Below, piece after piece: positions 1-6,429 of a DNA stretch of 9,102 nt (positions are counted from its first letter, which is position 1; each line of letters opens with the position of its first letter). Location: NCBI GenBank assembly GCA_938003665.1, contig CALKYI010000147.1, positions 1 to 9,102 of the forward strand, in the 5' to 3' direction. A model generated the notes under the pieces. That model made no database searches and was not told the origin of the DNA. It saw nothing but the letters and a program-made list of their open reading frames with translations. This DNA is from an uncultured Flavobacteriales bacterium (lineage in GTDB: Bacteria; Bacteroidota; Bacteroidia; Flavobacteriales_D; Sanyastnellaceae). The translations under genes were made by a program, and so were the position numbers.

Positions 1-666
1 ACGGTGAGCCCCGGTTCTGGTGCGGAGGCGGGCGGCCTGCTGCCCGGTGACCGGATCGTGACCCTCGATGGCGCTGCAGTCGGTTTCCACGGTGACGTGC
101 TCGAATACCTCCGGGCGCATCCGACGTCCGATGTCGAGGTGGGGGTAATTCGCGGAGCCTACGAACGCCTGCAGTTGACTTGCCGAACCGACAGCAGCGG
201 CGCACTGGGTTTCTTGCAAAAGGACCCGATGACCATGCCGGAGTTCCAGTTGGAAGAGCGCACCTACGGCCCGGGAGAAGCACTCGTGAGTGGATTCGCC
301 CTCGCGTGGACCACCTTGGAAGAATACGTGCTTTCGATGCGGTTTTTGTTCAGCCGTTCGGGCGCAAGCCAGGTGGGCAGTTTGGTGACCTTTGGAAGCA
401 TTTTCGATGCCGGCTGGAATTGGGAAATCTTCTGGCGAAATACCGCCTTCTTTTCGTTGATTTTGGCCTTCATGAACCTGTTGCCCATTCCGGCGCTGGA
501 CGGTGGGCACGTGGTGTTCTTGCTGTATGAGATGGTCGTTGGTCGACCGGCGCCAGATAAGTTCTTGGAATGGGCCCAAACGGTGGGCATCGTGCTGCTT
601 TTGGGCCTCATGGCCCTCGCCTTGGGCAACGACATTTGGCGGGTGATCACCGGCCAGTTCGGCTGA
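1..666 (+). CDS. rseP: RIP metalloprotease RseP (site-2 protease), C-terminal part; 5' end outside window
   Basis: This is the C-terminal 221 residues of a site-2-type intramembrane zinc protease. The frame is open from the first base, so the N-terminal half, with the HExxH zinc motif, lies upstream of the window. The visible part begins inside a PDZ domain (GSGAEAGGLLPGDRIVTLDG, about residues 5-24). Hydrophobic stretches follow, with the motif NLLPIPALDGGH near residues 159-170. In this family the Asp of LDGG is the third zinc ligand, so the catalytic core looks intact. A last hydrophobic segment (GIVLLLGLMALALG) sits near the C-terminus. In characterised bacteria RseP sits in the inner membrane, cleaves anti-sigma factors and also clears leftover signal peptides. 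The antiporter gene starts 19 bp downstream on the same strand. The family call is secure; the substrates in this organism are unknown. Confidence 0.93.
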   Translation, partial: TVSPGSGAEAGGLLPGDRIVTLDGAAVGFHGDVLEYLRAHPTSDVEVGVIRGAYERLQLTCRTDSSGALGFLQKDPMTMPEFQLEERTYGPGEALVSGFALAWTTLEEYVLSMRFLFSRSGASQVGSLVTFGSIFDAGWNWEIFWRNTAFFSLILAFMNLLPIPALDGGHVVFLLYEMVVGRPAPDKFLEWAQTVGIVLLLGLMALALGNDIWRVITGQFG

Positions 667-685
667 TCCTACGTACCTTCCCTGC

Positions 686-2029
686 ATGACCGTTGCTGAT
701 ATCAACGCATATGGCCTCGTCATCGGAGGCTCGCTGGTGATCATCCTGAGCTACTTCGCCAACTTGCTGGCGAAGCGGACGAACATCCCGAGCGTCTTGG
801 TCTTGATTGGCATGGGCATCGCCTTGCGCGAAGGCCTCAACGCCATGGGCTTGACCTCCATTCCGTTCGAATCCTTGGTGTTGGAATTGCTCGGTACCAT
901 CGGCTTGATTTTCATTGTGTTGGAGGCGGCGCTGGAGCTGGATTTGACACGTGACAAAATGCCGTTGATTGTCAAAAGCGCTACCATGGCGTTGTTGGCG
1001 TTGCTTGGGAGTTCTGCGGCCATCGCGGCATTCCTAAATGTTTCCATGGACATCCCCACGTTCGAGGGGTGGGTCTATGCGATTCCCCTGTCCATCATGA
1101 GCAGTGCCATCATCATTCCGAGTGTCGCAGGATTGGACGCCAACGACCGCGAATTCATGGTGTACGAGAGCACCTTCTCGGACATTTTTGGCATCATGGC
1201 GTTCTACATTCTCCTCGGAAACTCCGACGCCGAAAGCACCAATTCCGTGATCGCGAGCATCGGGACGAACCTCGTGGTGACTTTCGTTTTGGCCGTGATT
1301 GTGAGTTATGTCTTGGTCTACGTCCTGCAGAAAATCACCAGCTCCGTGAAGTTGTTTTTGAGCATCGCGGTGCTGTTGCTCATTTATTCTATCCAGAAGT
1401 TGCTTCACCTGAGTCCGCTCGTGCTCATTCTGATTTTCGGGTTGATGCTCAACAACCACCGCATCTTTTTCCCGAATTGGACCAATAACATGAAGCGCCT
1501 GCAGTGGCTGCCTTCCCCTGCAAAGCTGCTCGATGACCACCGCATGCACGAATTGCACCGCGATTACCACCTGCTCACACTGGAGACCGCCTTCGTCATC
1601 CGAACGTTTTTCTTCGTCCTCTTCGGGATGACCGTTTCGCTGGTGTCCTTGACGGATTTGCACGTCATCACCGAGGGGCTCATCATCTGTTGTGTGCTCT
1701 TCGGCGTCCGCTTCATCAGCCTGCTGCTGTTCCAGCGCAAGCGCATTTTTCCTTTGCTGTACATCGCGCCTCGGGGACTCATCACCATCCTCTTGTTCTT
1801 CCAAATCCAAGGGGCCTATTCCCAGTTTGCGCAGCCCCAATTCGACCAAGGCATCCTGCTGGTGATCATCCTCGTGACGAGCATCATCATGACCATCGCG
1901 TTGGTCCAAAACGGCATCACCCTGCGCGGCGTCACCTTGGTGCCCGATATGGTTCAAGGGGAGGACGAAGCCGAAAGCACTTCTGACGAGCCGGAGGATG
2001 CAGAAAGTGCATCTCCTGAGGCCTCCTAA
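686..2029 (+). CDS. Cation:proton antiporter (CPA superfamily, NhaP-like)
   Basis: This 447-aa polytopic inner-membrane protein is hydrophobic almost throughout (about residues 8-410). It has a charged loop around 264-296 and a soluble acidic tail (about 424-447, rich in E, D and S). It resembles monovalent cation/proton exchangers. LEAALELDL (79-87) matches the stretch after TM3 of these proteins, ESTFSD (161-166) sits where NhaP-type antiporters carry ESLxND, and APRGLI (361-366) matches the conserved PRG segment. The expected role is Na+ or K+ exchange for H+ in pH and ion homeostasis. The usual Asn-Asp pair reads Ser165-Asp166, and the TDP motif of the preceding helix is absent (SSAIIIPS, 139-146), so ion choice and stoichiometry cannot be assumed. 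The ATG at 686 gives a sensible N-terminus right before the first membrane helix. No strong ribosome-binding site is visible in the 19-bp gap after rseP, so co-transcription with rseP is likely. The 3' end overlaps dprA by 4 bp. Confidence 0.85.
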   Translation: MTVADINAYGLVIGGSLVIILSYFANLLAKRTNIPSVLVLIGMGIALREGLNAMGLTSIPFESLVLELLGTIGLIFIVLEAALELDLTRDKMPLIVKSATMALLALLGSSAAIAAFLNVSMDIPTFEGWVYAIPLSIMSSAIIIPSVAGLDANDREFMVYESTFSDIFGIMAFYILLGNSDAESTNSVIASIGTNLVVTFVLAVIVSYVLVYVLQKITSSVKLFLSIAVLLLIYSIQKLLHLSPLVLILIFGLMLNNHRIFFPNWTNNMKRLQWLPSPAKLLDDHRMHELHRDYHLLTLETAFVIRTFFFVLFGMTVSLVSLTDLHVITEGLIICCVLFGVRFISLLLFQRKRIFPLLYIAPRGLITILLFFQIQGAYSQFAQPQFDQGILLVIILVTSIIMTIALVQNGITLRGVTLVPDMVQGEDEAESTSDEPEDAESASPEAS

Positions 2030-2034
2030 ATTTT
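1993..2034 (+). terminator. Candidate terminator hairpin inside the 3' end of the antiporter gene
   Basis: Bases 1993-2002 (GGAGGATGCA) pair with 2008-2016 (TGCATCTCC) as nine base pairs with one bulged G, closing a five-base GAAAG loop. GGAGG at 1993-1997 can alternatively pair with CCTCC at 2022-2026, which lies directly before TAAATTTT. The hairpin lies in codons for the acidic tail. The only T-run (TTTT, 2031-2034) is short, and about 14 bases separate it from the local hairpin. With no gap between the convergent antiporter and dprA genes, any terminator has to sit in coding sequence. The pairing is directly visible; the terminator function is inferred. Confidence 0.3.
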
Positions 2035-3093
2035 CAACGGCACGAACCAGCCCCCGGGCATGCGTCGTACCCAGCCCCCCATTTCCATGGCATGCAGTTG
2101 CCTGCGCATCTCTGCATCGTCCATTCCGGTGCGAAGCGCCAGTGCATCCAATTGCGCGCCACGGGATTCCATGAGGTGACGCCATGTGGGACGAAAGGCC
2201 ACTGGCACATCCCGTTCTGCAGCGCAATGATGCTCGATGCATTTGTCCCCCGTAATGGCATCCGCCAATTCCTCCACCGCTTGCCAGCCCATCGACGGAA
2301 ACTCATTCAATAGCTGACGATTCCCTGCCCACGGCGCGGTGTTCAAGTCGTACTCGGGTCGATACACCCAACACGTCACGCCTGAGTCCAAGGCGAGCTG
2401 TGCCGAAATCAATGCCCCACCTTTCGACGGACTTTGAACCATGACCACTGCATCGCACAGGCCTACGACAAGCCGATTCCGCGCCGCAAAATGCCAGCGC
2501 TGCACGGCTTCACCAGAAGGGCGTTCCGAAAGGATGGCGCCCCCTAATTCCACCATGCGTTCGGCAATGGAACGGCTCGATCGGGGTTGAACCGGGGCGA
2601 CCCCACCACCAAGAATGCCCACTGTTCTGCTGCCAACGTAGCAGGCTCCACGGTGCGCCGCTGCATCCACTCCGCGCGCCAATCCACTCACAACCGTGGC
2701 CCCTCTTTGTGCGATGGCTTTGCCTAGCTCAAAGCCGATGGCGCGGGCTTCTGCGGTGCATTTCCGCGTTCCGACGATGGCCACGTGGCACACCGATGCC
2801 TCGGCTTGGAAAGGCGTGCCGCGACCAAATACAACCAGCGGTGGATCGGGCAACTCCCGCCACCTCGGCGGATAATCGGCGGCGTCCCATGCCATGGCCC
2901 AACTGCCCCGCTCGCGTTCCTGGTGCAACAACCGCAACCGCTCATCTAGCCAGCCCTGTGCATTTGGCACCTTGCGCAAAGCCCATTCCACTGCCCGCTC
3001 CAACGACCCCGCTTGGCTCACCACTTGCTTCGCTCGTTGCACGCCCCATCCCGGCACACCGGCCAATATCCACCACGCTTCCAATCGGTCCAC
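2026..3093 (-). CDS. dprA: DNA-processing protein DprA (Smf), RecA loader for natural transformation
   Basis: This 355-aa cytosolic protein belongs to the DprA/Smf family. In transformable bacteria DprA binds incoming single-stranded DNA and loads RecA on it. The N-terminal region (about 1-65) resembles the helical SAM/HhH-like part (LAGVPGWGVQRAKQVV). DYPPRWRELPDPPLVVFGRG (73-92) leads into the Rossmann-like core. Core motifs are VGTRKCTAEA (107-116), VSGLARGVDAAAH (135-147), HFAARNRLVVGL (201-212) and SKGGALISAQLALDSG (223-238). The tail from about 300 looks like the winged-helix (DML1-like) domain. The start is a GTG at 3091-3093; upstream in frame there is no ATG before a stop codon at 3151-3153. 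Two segments are unusual: the usual GCGxxxxYP reads GGGVAPVQP (162-170), and the usual VPG after the sheet strand reads YRP (244-246). The gene converges on the antiporter and diverges from the TonB receptor, so it is probably monocistronic. Confidence 0.9.
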   Translation of the reverse strand: MDRLEAWWILAGVPGWGVQRAKQVVSQAGSLERAVEWALRKVPNAQGWLDERLRLLHQERERGSWAMAWDAADYPPRWRELPDPPLVVFGRGTPFQAEASVCHVAIVGTRKCTAEARAIGFELGKAIAQRGATVVSGLARGVDAAAHRGACYVGSRTVGILGGGVAPVQPRSSRSIAERMVELGGAILSERPSGEAVQRWHFAARNRLVVGLCDAVVMVQSPSKGGALISAQLALDSGVTCWVYRPEYDLNTAPWAGNRQLLNEFPSMGWQAVEELADAITGDKCIEHHCAAERDVPVAFRPTWRHLMESRGAQLDALALRTGMDDAEMRRQLHAMEMGGWVRRMPGGWFVPLKI

Positions 3094-3187
3094 TCGGCAA
3101 GTTTTGTTGGAATGCTCACCGTTGACAAAGGGTTTGCCTGCCGATGGGTATCAACTCACATTCGACCAAATGTTGCATCTTGCAGGT
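3094..3187. promoter_or_regulatory. Divergent intergenic region between dprA and the TonB-dependent receptor
   Basis: These 94 bases separate two divergent genes and must hold promoters for at least the receptor, and probably for dprA. TTGACA at 3122-3127 resembles a -35 box, but no good -10 follows at the right distance; TATCAA at 3149-3154 is 21 bp away and a poor match. I found no convincing TAnnTTTG box on either strand. The gap is too short for a cobalamin riboswitch of usual size, which is often found before B12 receptors. The promoter role rests on gene layout, not on a recognised motif. Confidence 0.4.
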
Positions 3188-3197
3188 ATGATGCAAC
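3172..3197 (+). repeat. Inverted repeat spanning the TonB receptor start codon
   Basis: GTTGCATC at 3172-3179 and GATGCAAC at 3190-3197 are perfect 8-bp inverted copies separated by 10 bases (TTGCAGGTAT). In mRNA they could form a hairpin with the proposed AUG (3188-3190) at the junction of loop and 3' arm, and with the only purine-rich AGG in the loop. As DNA, the arms are 18 bp apart from centre to centre, which would also suit a dimeric regulator. The repeat is certain; a role in controlling the receptor is a guess, since perfect 8-bp repeats with short spacers also arise by chance in a window of this length. Confidence 0.4.
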
Positions 3198-5650
3198 GAC
3201 ATTTATGGCTGCTTTTTGCTTTGGTTATGGCCTTCAGCGGCACTGCGCAGACGTTTTCAGGAAAGGTGGCAGATGCGTCCGGAATGGGGCTGCCTGGCGC
3301 CTTCATCACCGCCAAAAACAAAGCCGGTGACTTGCTCGGAAACGTGAGCCTCCCAGACGGTACTTACACCCTCGACTTGAGCGCCTGGGCGGGGCAGAGT
3401 GCCACCCTCAGCTGCAGCTACATCGGAATGGAGACCGCGGAACGCACGGTCGACAACTTGGAAGCAGGCAAGGCTTACGCATGGGATTGGCAATTGGCAG
3501 AAACATCGGAAGTGCTGGACCTCGTTGTGGTTTCGGCGGGACGCTTCGAGCAGTCCGCAGCCGAGGTGACCGTATCGGTGGACGTACTCCCGCCCCGCAT
3601 CGTGGAGAGCCGAGGAACCACCACCTTGGAAACCGCCCTGGAGATGAACCCGGGCGTGACCTTCGTCAACGGCGAACCGCAGATCCGCAGCGGAAGTGGT
3701 TTCAGCTATGGCGCCGGCTCACGGGTCATGATCATGATCGATGACTTGCCGGTTTTGAGCGGCGACGCCGGCCGGCCGACCTGGGGATTTCTCCCGCTGG
3801 AAAACCTGGAACAAATTGAGATCATCAAGGGTGCATCGAGTGTTTTGTACGGCAGCGCGGCCCTCAGCGGGGTCATCAACGTGCGCACGCGTTTTCCTGA
3901 TGCACGGCCGCTCACCCGCATCAGCCGGCAAGTCGGCTTCTATTCGGACCCGCGCTCCGAAGACGCCAAAACCTGGAACGTTCGTCCACAGCAATCCAAC
4001 CTGCGTTTCCTGCACAGCCAGCAACTCGGTACGTGGGACATCGTCATCGGTGGCAACATCCTTCGCGACGACGGGTTCCTGGCGCCAGAAGAAAATGCGC
4101 AAATGAACGCACGGGATTACCACTTCTCGCCTTCCTTGATTGGTGTCGACCTGCTTGACCGCACTGTCGATCGGTACGGAGCCGAACACCGCGCGCGGAT
4201 CAACGCCAACCTACGCAAGCGTGAAACGAAGGTCGAGGGCTTGGTCTACGGCCTCAACACCAATTGGCAAACCGGAGAGTCCCTGAACACGTTGATTTGG
4301 CAAGTCGCCCCTGACTCGATTTACGGGGCGTTTGGCGGGGCCGCTACCCGAACCAACCAGCTAATCGGAACCGTCGACCCCTATGTCCAATACCTCACTC
4401 CCGGTGGAACAAGGCACAGCTTCCGCAACCGATGGCAGTACCTCAACAACGATAACGACAACGACCAATCGAACGGTTCTCACGTAGCCTATTCCGAATA
4501 CCAGATGCACACAACCGGCGAACGGTGGGGCATTGAGGGCCTCAACTTGACCACGGGCGTAGTCAACATGGTGGCCCTGAGCCGGGCCGAATTGTACTCC
4601 GGAGGCTCCTCCGACGGCAACAACACGGCGGCCAACCGTGCGGCATACGTCCAAGTGGACCAAGCGCTCGGCGAACGATTCAAGCTCGCCGGCGGCGCGC
4701 GGTACGAGCATTTCTCTGTCAATGGCACAGGGGCCGGAAAACCGGTGTTCCGGCTGGGCGCCAATTACCAAGTCGCCGAAGCCACATTCATCCGCAGCAG
4801 CTTCGGCCAAGGCTTCCGTTTCCCCACCATTGCCGAGCGCTACATCCGCACAGGCCTCGGTGCGTTGCAGATTTACCCCAACGAAGAACTCAGACCCGAA
4901 TTCTCGTGGTCAGCCGAAGTCGCCCTCAAGCAAGGATTCGGATTCAAGAATACCCGCATCGGGGATATCGTTGGCTTTTTTGACGTGGCCTTGTTCCGAC
5001 AGGATTACGAAGACTTCATCGAGTTTACGTTTGGCCAATGGGGGCCCGACGAAGGAGAAGTGCCAACCATCGACAACGTGTTCGGGCTCGGGTTCATGAG
5101 CGTGAACACGGGCGGCAGCAGCGTCACAGGGGCGGAGACCTCCATCACCGGCCGCTGGACGACGCGGAAATTCCAAGCGGATTTCATCACCGGCTATACC
5201 TACACCAACCCCATCAGCACGACTCCGGACTACAACTACAACCCTCAAGCCGATGGATTGGAAACGACGTACTTGAGCACGAGCCAAGACACGACGGGCA
5301 TGCTCCTAAAATACCGGTCTCCCCATGTGTTCCGGTTTGATGTTCAAGTGTCCGGGCAGAAGTTTTTTGGTGGGGTCAGCGCCCGGTACCAAACAGCCCT
5401 TCGAAACTTCGATAAGGCTTTCATCGAATTCGAAGAGCAGGGCTTCGTAGAGTGGGGTGTGCAGCAGTGGTTGGATGAAAACCCTGACTTGCCTTGGATC
5501 ATCGACGCTCGCATCGGGCGAGAATGGCCCAACGGCCACAAGCTCTCGCTCATCATCAATAACATCGCCAACGCGGAATACGCAATTCGCCCGATGGCCA
5601 TGGAGGCCCCGCGCTTAACTTCGTTGATGTACACGTACCAGATCGACTGA
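3188..5650 (+). CDS. TonB-dependent outer-membrane receptor with N-terminal carboxypeptidase-regulatory-like domain
   Basis: This 820-aa outer-membrane active-transport receptor starts with a clear signal peptide (residues 1-20, charged MMQRH, then a hydrophobic run ending SGTA before Q21). A CarboxypepD_reg-like beta-sandwich typical of Bacteroidota receptors follows (about 22-105; KVADASGMGLPGAFITAKN). Next comes the TonB plug (about 112-236), including VVVSAGR, MIMIDDLPV and the conserved IEIIKGASSVLYGSAALSGVINV region. The rest is a beta-barrel with FGQGFRFPTIAERYIRT, a typical receptor signature, and IINNIANAEYAIRP near the end. The substrate is unknown. The protein is shorter than usual SusC proteins and has no SusD partner in view, so a siderophore, vitamin or other small ligand is more likely than a glycan. 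The start is placed at 3188; ATGs at 3170 and 3191 in the same frame also preserve the signal peptide. The open frame upstream of 3170 lies antisense to dprA and is not expected to be coding. The stop overlaps the kdsB start (TGATG). The C-terminus (YTYQID) lacks a final aromatic residue. Confidence 0.92.
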   Translation: MMQRHLWLLFALVMAFSGTAQTFSGKVADASGMGLPGAFITAKNKAGDLLGNVSLPDGTYTLDLSAWAGQSATLSCSYIGMETAERTVDNLEAGKAYAWDWQLAETSEVLDLVVVSAGRFEQSAAEVTVSVDVLPPRIVESRGTTTLETALEMNPGVTFVNGEPQIRSGSGFSYGAGSRVMIMIDDLPVLSGDAGRPTWGFLPLENLEQIEIIKGASSVLYGSAALSGVINVRTRFPDARPLTRISRQVGFYSDPRSEDAKTWNVRPQQSNLRFLHSQQLGTWDIVIGGNILRDDGFLAPEENAQMNARDYHFSPSLIGVDLLDRTVDRYGAEHRARINANLRKRETKVEGLVYGLNTNWQTGESLNTLIWQVAPDSIYGAFGGAATRTNQLIGTVDPYVQYLTPGGTRHSFRNRWQYLNNDNDNDQSNGSHVAYSEYQMHTTGERWGIEGLNLTTGVVNMVALSRAELYSGGSSDGNNTAANRAAYVQVDQALGERFKLAGGARYEHFSVNGTGAGKPVFRLGANYQVAEATFIRSSFGQGFRFPTIAERYIRTGLGALQIYPNEELRPEFSWSAEVALKQGFGFKNTRIGDIVGFFDVALFRQDYEDFIEFTFGQWGPDEGEVPTIDNVFGLGFMSVNTGGSSVTGAETSITGRWTTRKFQADFITGYTYTNPISTTPDYNYNPQADGLETTYLSTSQDTTGMLLKYRSPHVFRFDVQVSGQKFFGGVSARYQTALRNFDKAFIEFEEQGFVEWGVQQWLDENPDLPWIIDARIGREWPNGHKLSLIINNIANAEYAIRPMAMEAPRLTSLMYTYQID

Positions 5651-6405
5651 TGCCCGAACGTTCCGCCGTCCTCGTTGCCGTCATACCGGCACGCATTGGA
5701 TCCACGCGATTTCCCGAGAAACCTTTGGCCCAAATCGCGGGTGTGCCCATGATCGTCCGCGTCGTTCAGCGCGTTCGCGAATCCGGGGCGTTTGACCACA
5801 TCCTTGTGGCGACCGACGACGAGCGCATTGCGACCGTCGCGCGAGACGCGGGGGCCGACGCGCGCATGACGGACTCCGACTTGGCCAATGGAACGCTGCG
5901 CTGCCATGCGGCGCTGTGCCAATGGGAAGCCGAACAAGGGATTGAAGCCACCTGGGTCGTCAACGTACAGGGGGACGAGCCGTTTGTGCACCCCGAACAA
6001 TTGCAAAAACTCGCTCAGCTCATCCGAAAGGCCGGCACATCCATCGCTACCCTCGCGCGCCCGAAGGCAGCGGACGACCCTGAGCGAACCAACACCAACC
6101 GGGTCAAAGTCGTCTGTGACCTCAATGGCCACGCCTTGTATTTCAGCCGCTTGCCCTTACCCTCCGGTGAAGGTCCCTGGTTAGAACACGTCGGATTGTA
6201 TGCATTCGCCCGCGGCACGCTCGAAGCCCTCACTCACCTTCATCCAACGGCCCTTGAAAAAGCCGAACGCCTGGAGCAGCTCCGATGGTTGGAACACGGC
6301 TGGCGCATCAGCGTAGGACGCACCACGCACCCCACCCATGCGATTGATACCCCGGCTGACTTGAATGCCTTGGAAGCGCGTATTGCGACGGGGGAAGTCG
6401 CTTAA
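5650..6405 (+). CDS. kdsB: 3-deoxy-manno-octulosonate cytidylyltransferase (CMP-Kdo synthetase)
   Basis: This 251-aa cytosolic nucleotidyltransferase has the normal length for KdsB. The enzyme activates Kdo with CTP to form CMP-Kdo, the donor for the inner core of lipopolysaccharide. The nucleotide-binding N-terminus VIPARIGSTRFPEKPLAQIAG (11-31) matches IPARxxSTRxPgKpL. VATDDERI (53-60), NVQGDEP (105-111), VKVVCD (152-157), ALYFSRLPLP (162-171), HVGLYAF (180-186), RLEQLRWLEHG (207-217) and AIDTPADL (231-238) all follow the family order. Asp109 (QGDEP) and Asp233 (IDTP) correspond to the metal-binding aspartates known from the E. coli enzyme. One signature is degraded: the usual SGTERxAE reads NGTLRCHAA (80-88), keeping the Gly, Thr and Arg but losing both acidic residues. 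The ATG shares one base with the receptor stop, so translation is probably coupled. A related CMP-sugar synthetase is possible, but KdsB is by far the best match. Confidence 0.92.
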   Translation: MPERSAVLVAVIPARIGSTRFPEKPLAQIAGVPMIVRVVQRVRESGAFDHILVATDDERIATVARDAGADARMTDSDLANGTLRCHAALCQWEAEQGIEATWVVNVQGDEPFVHPEQLQKLAQLIRKAGTSIATLARPKAADDPERTNTNRVKVVCDLNGHALYFSRLPLPSGEGPWLEHVGLYAFARGTLEALTHLHPTALEKAERLEQLRWLEHGWRISVGRTTHPTHAIDTPADLNALEARIATGEVA

Positions 6406-6410
6406 CTTTG
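6382..6410 (+). promoter_or_regulatory. Bacteroidota-type promoter (TTG / TAnnTTTG) for the oligopeptidase B gene
   Basis: TAACTTTG at 6403-6410 is an exact match to the Bacteroidota -7 consensus TAnnTTTG. TTG (in ATTG) at 6383-6385 lies 17 bp upstream, within the usual spacing for the -33 element. Transcription would start within the short gap, leaving a leader of about 10-15 bases before the ATG at 6430. The -7 element begins with the TAA stop codon of kdsB itself. This suggests that the peptidase gene is transcribed on its own as well as by read-through from kdsB. Confidence 0.6.
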
Positions 6411-6429
6411 CGCCCCAAACCGCAGATTC

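Noticed and set aside
1034..2242. Long antisense open reading frame (402 codons) opposite the antiporter and the end of dprA
   Set aside because: The translation is rich in His, Asp, Gln and Arg, as expected for the reverse complement of a hydrophobic membrane-protein gene. It has no recognisable motif and overlaps two clear genes.
2894..3187. Upstream in-frame extension of the TonB receptor
   Set aside because: It is antisense to the dprA N-terminus, has no family-like sequence, and would bury the signal peptide about 98 residues inside the protein.
3726..3737. Perfect 12-bp palindrome TCATGATCATGA
   Set aside because: It falls on codons for the conserved VMIMIDD plug segment and is explained by Met, Ile and Asp codons.
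4450..4476. Asn/Asp-rich stretch (NNDNDNDQSN) in the receptor, resembling a calcium-binding loop
   Set aside because: Asn-rich segments at this place are common in Bacteroidota receptors of this type, and the spacing does not form a clear EF-hand or thrombospondin loop.
5026..5033. TACGTTTG, a second exact TAnnTTTG match
   Set aside because: It lies inside the receptor coding region, has no TTG at 17-23 bp upstream and no gene start nearby; probably chance.
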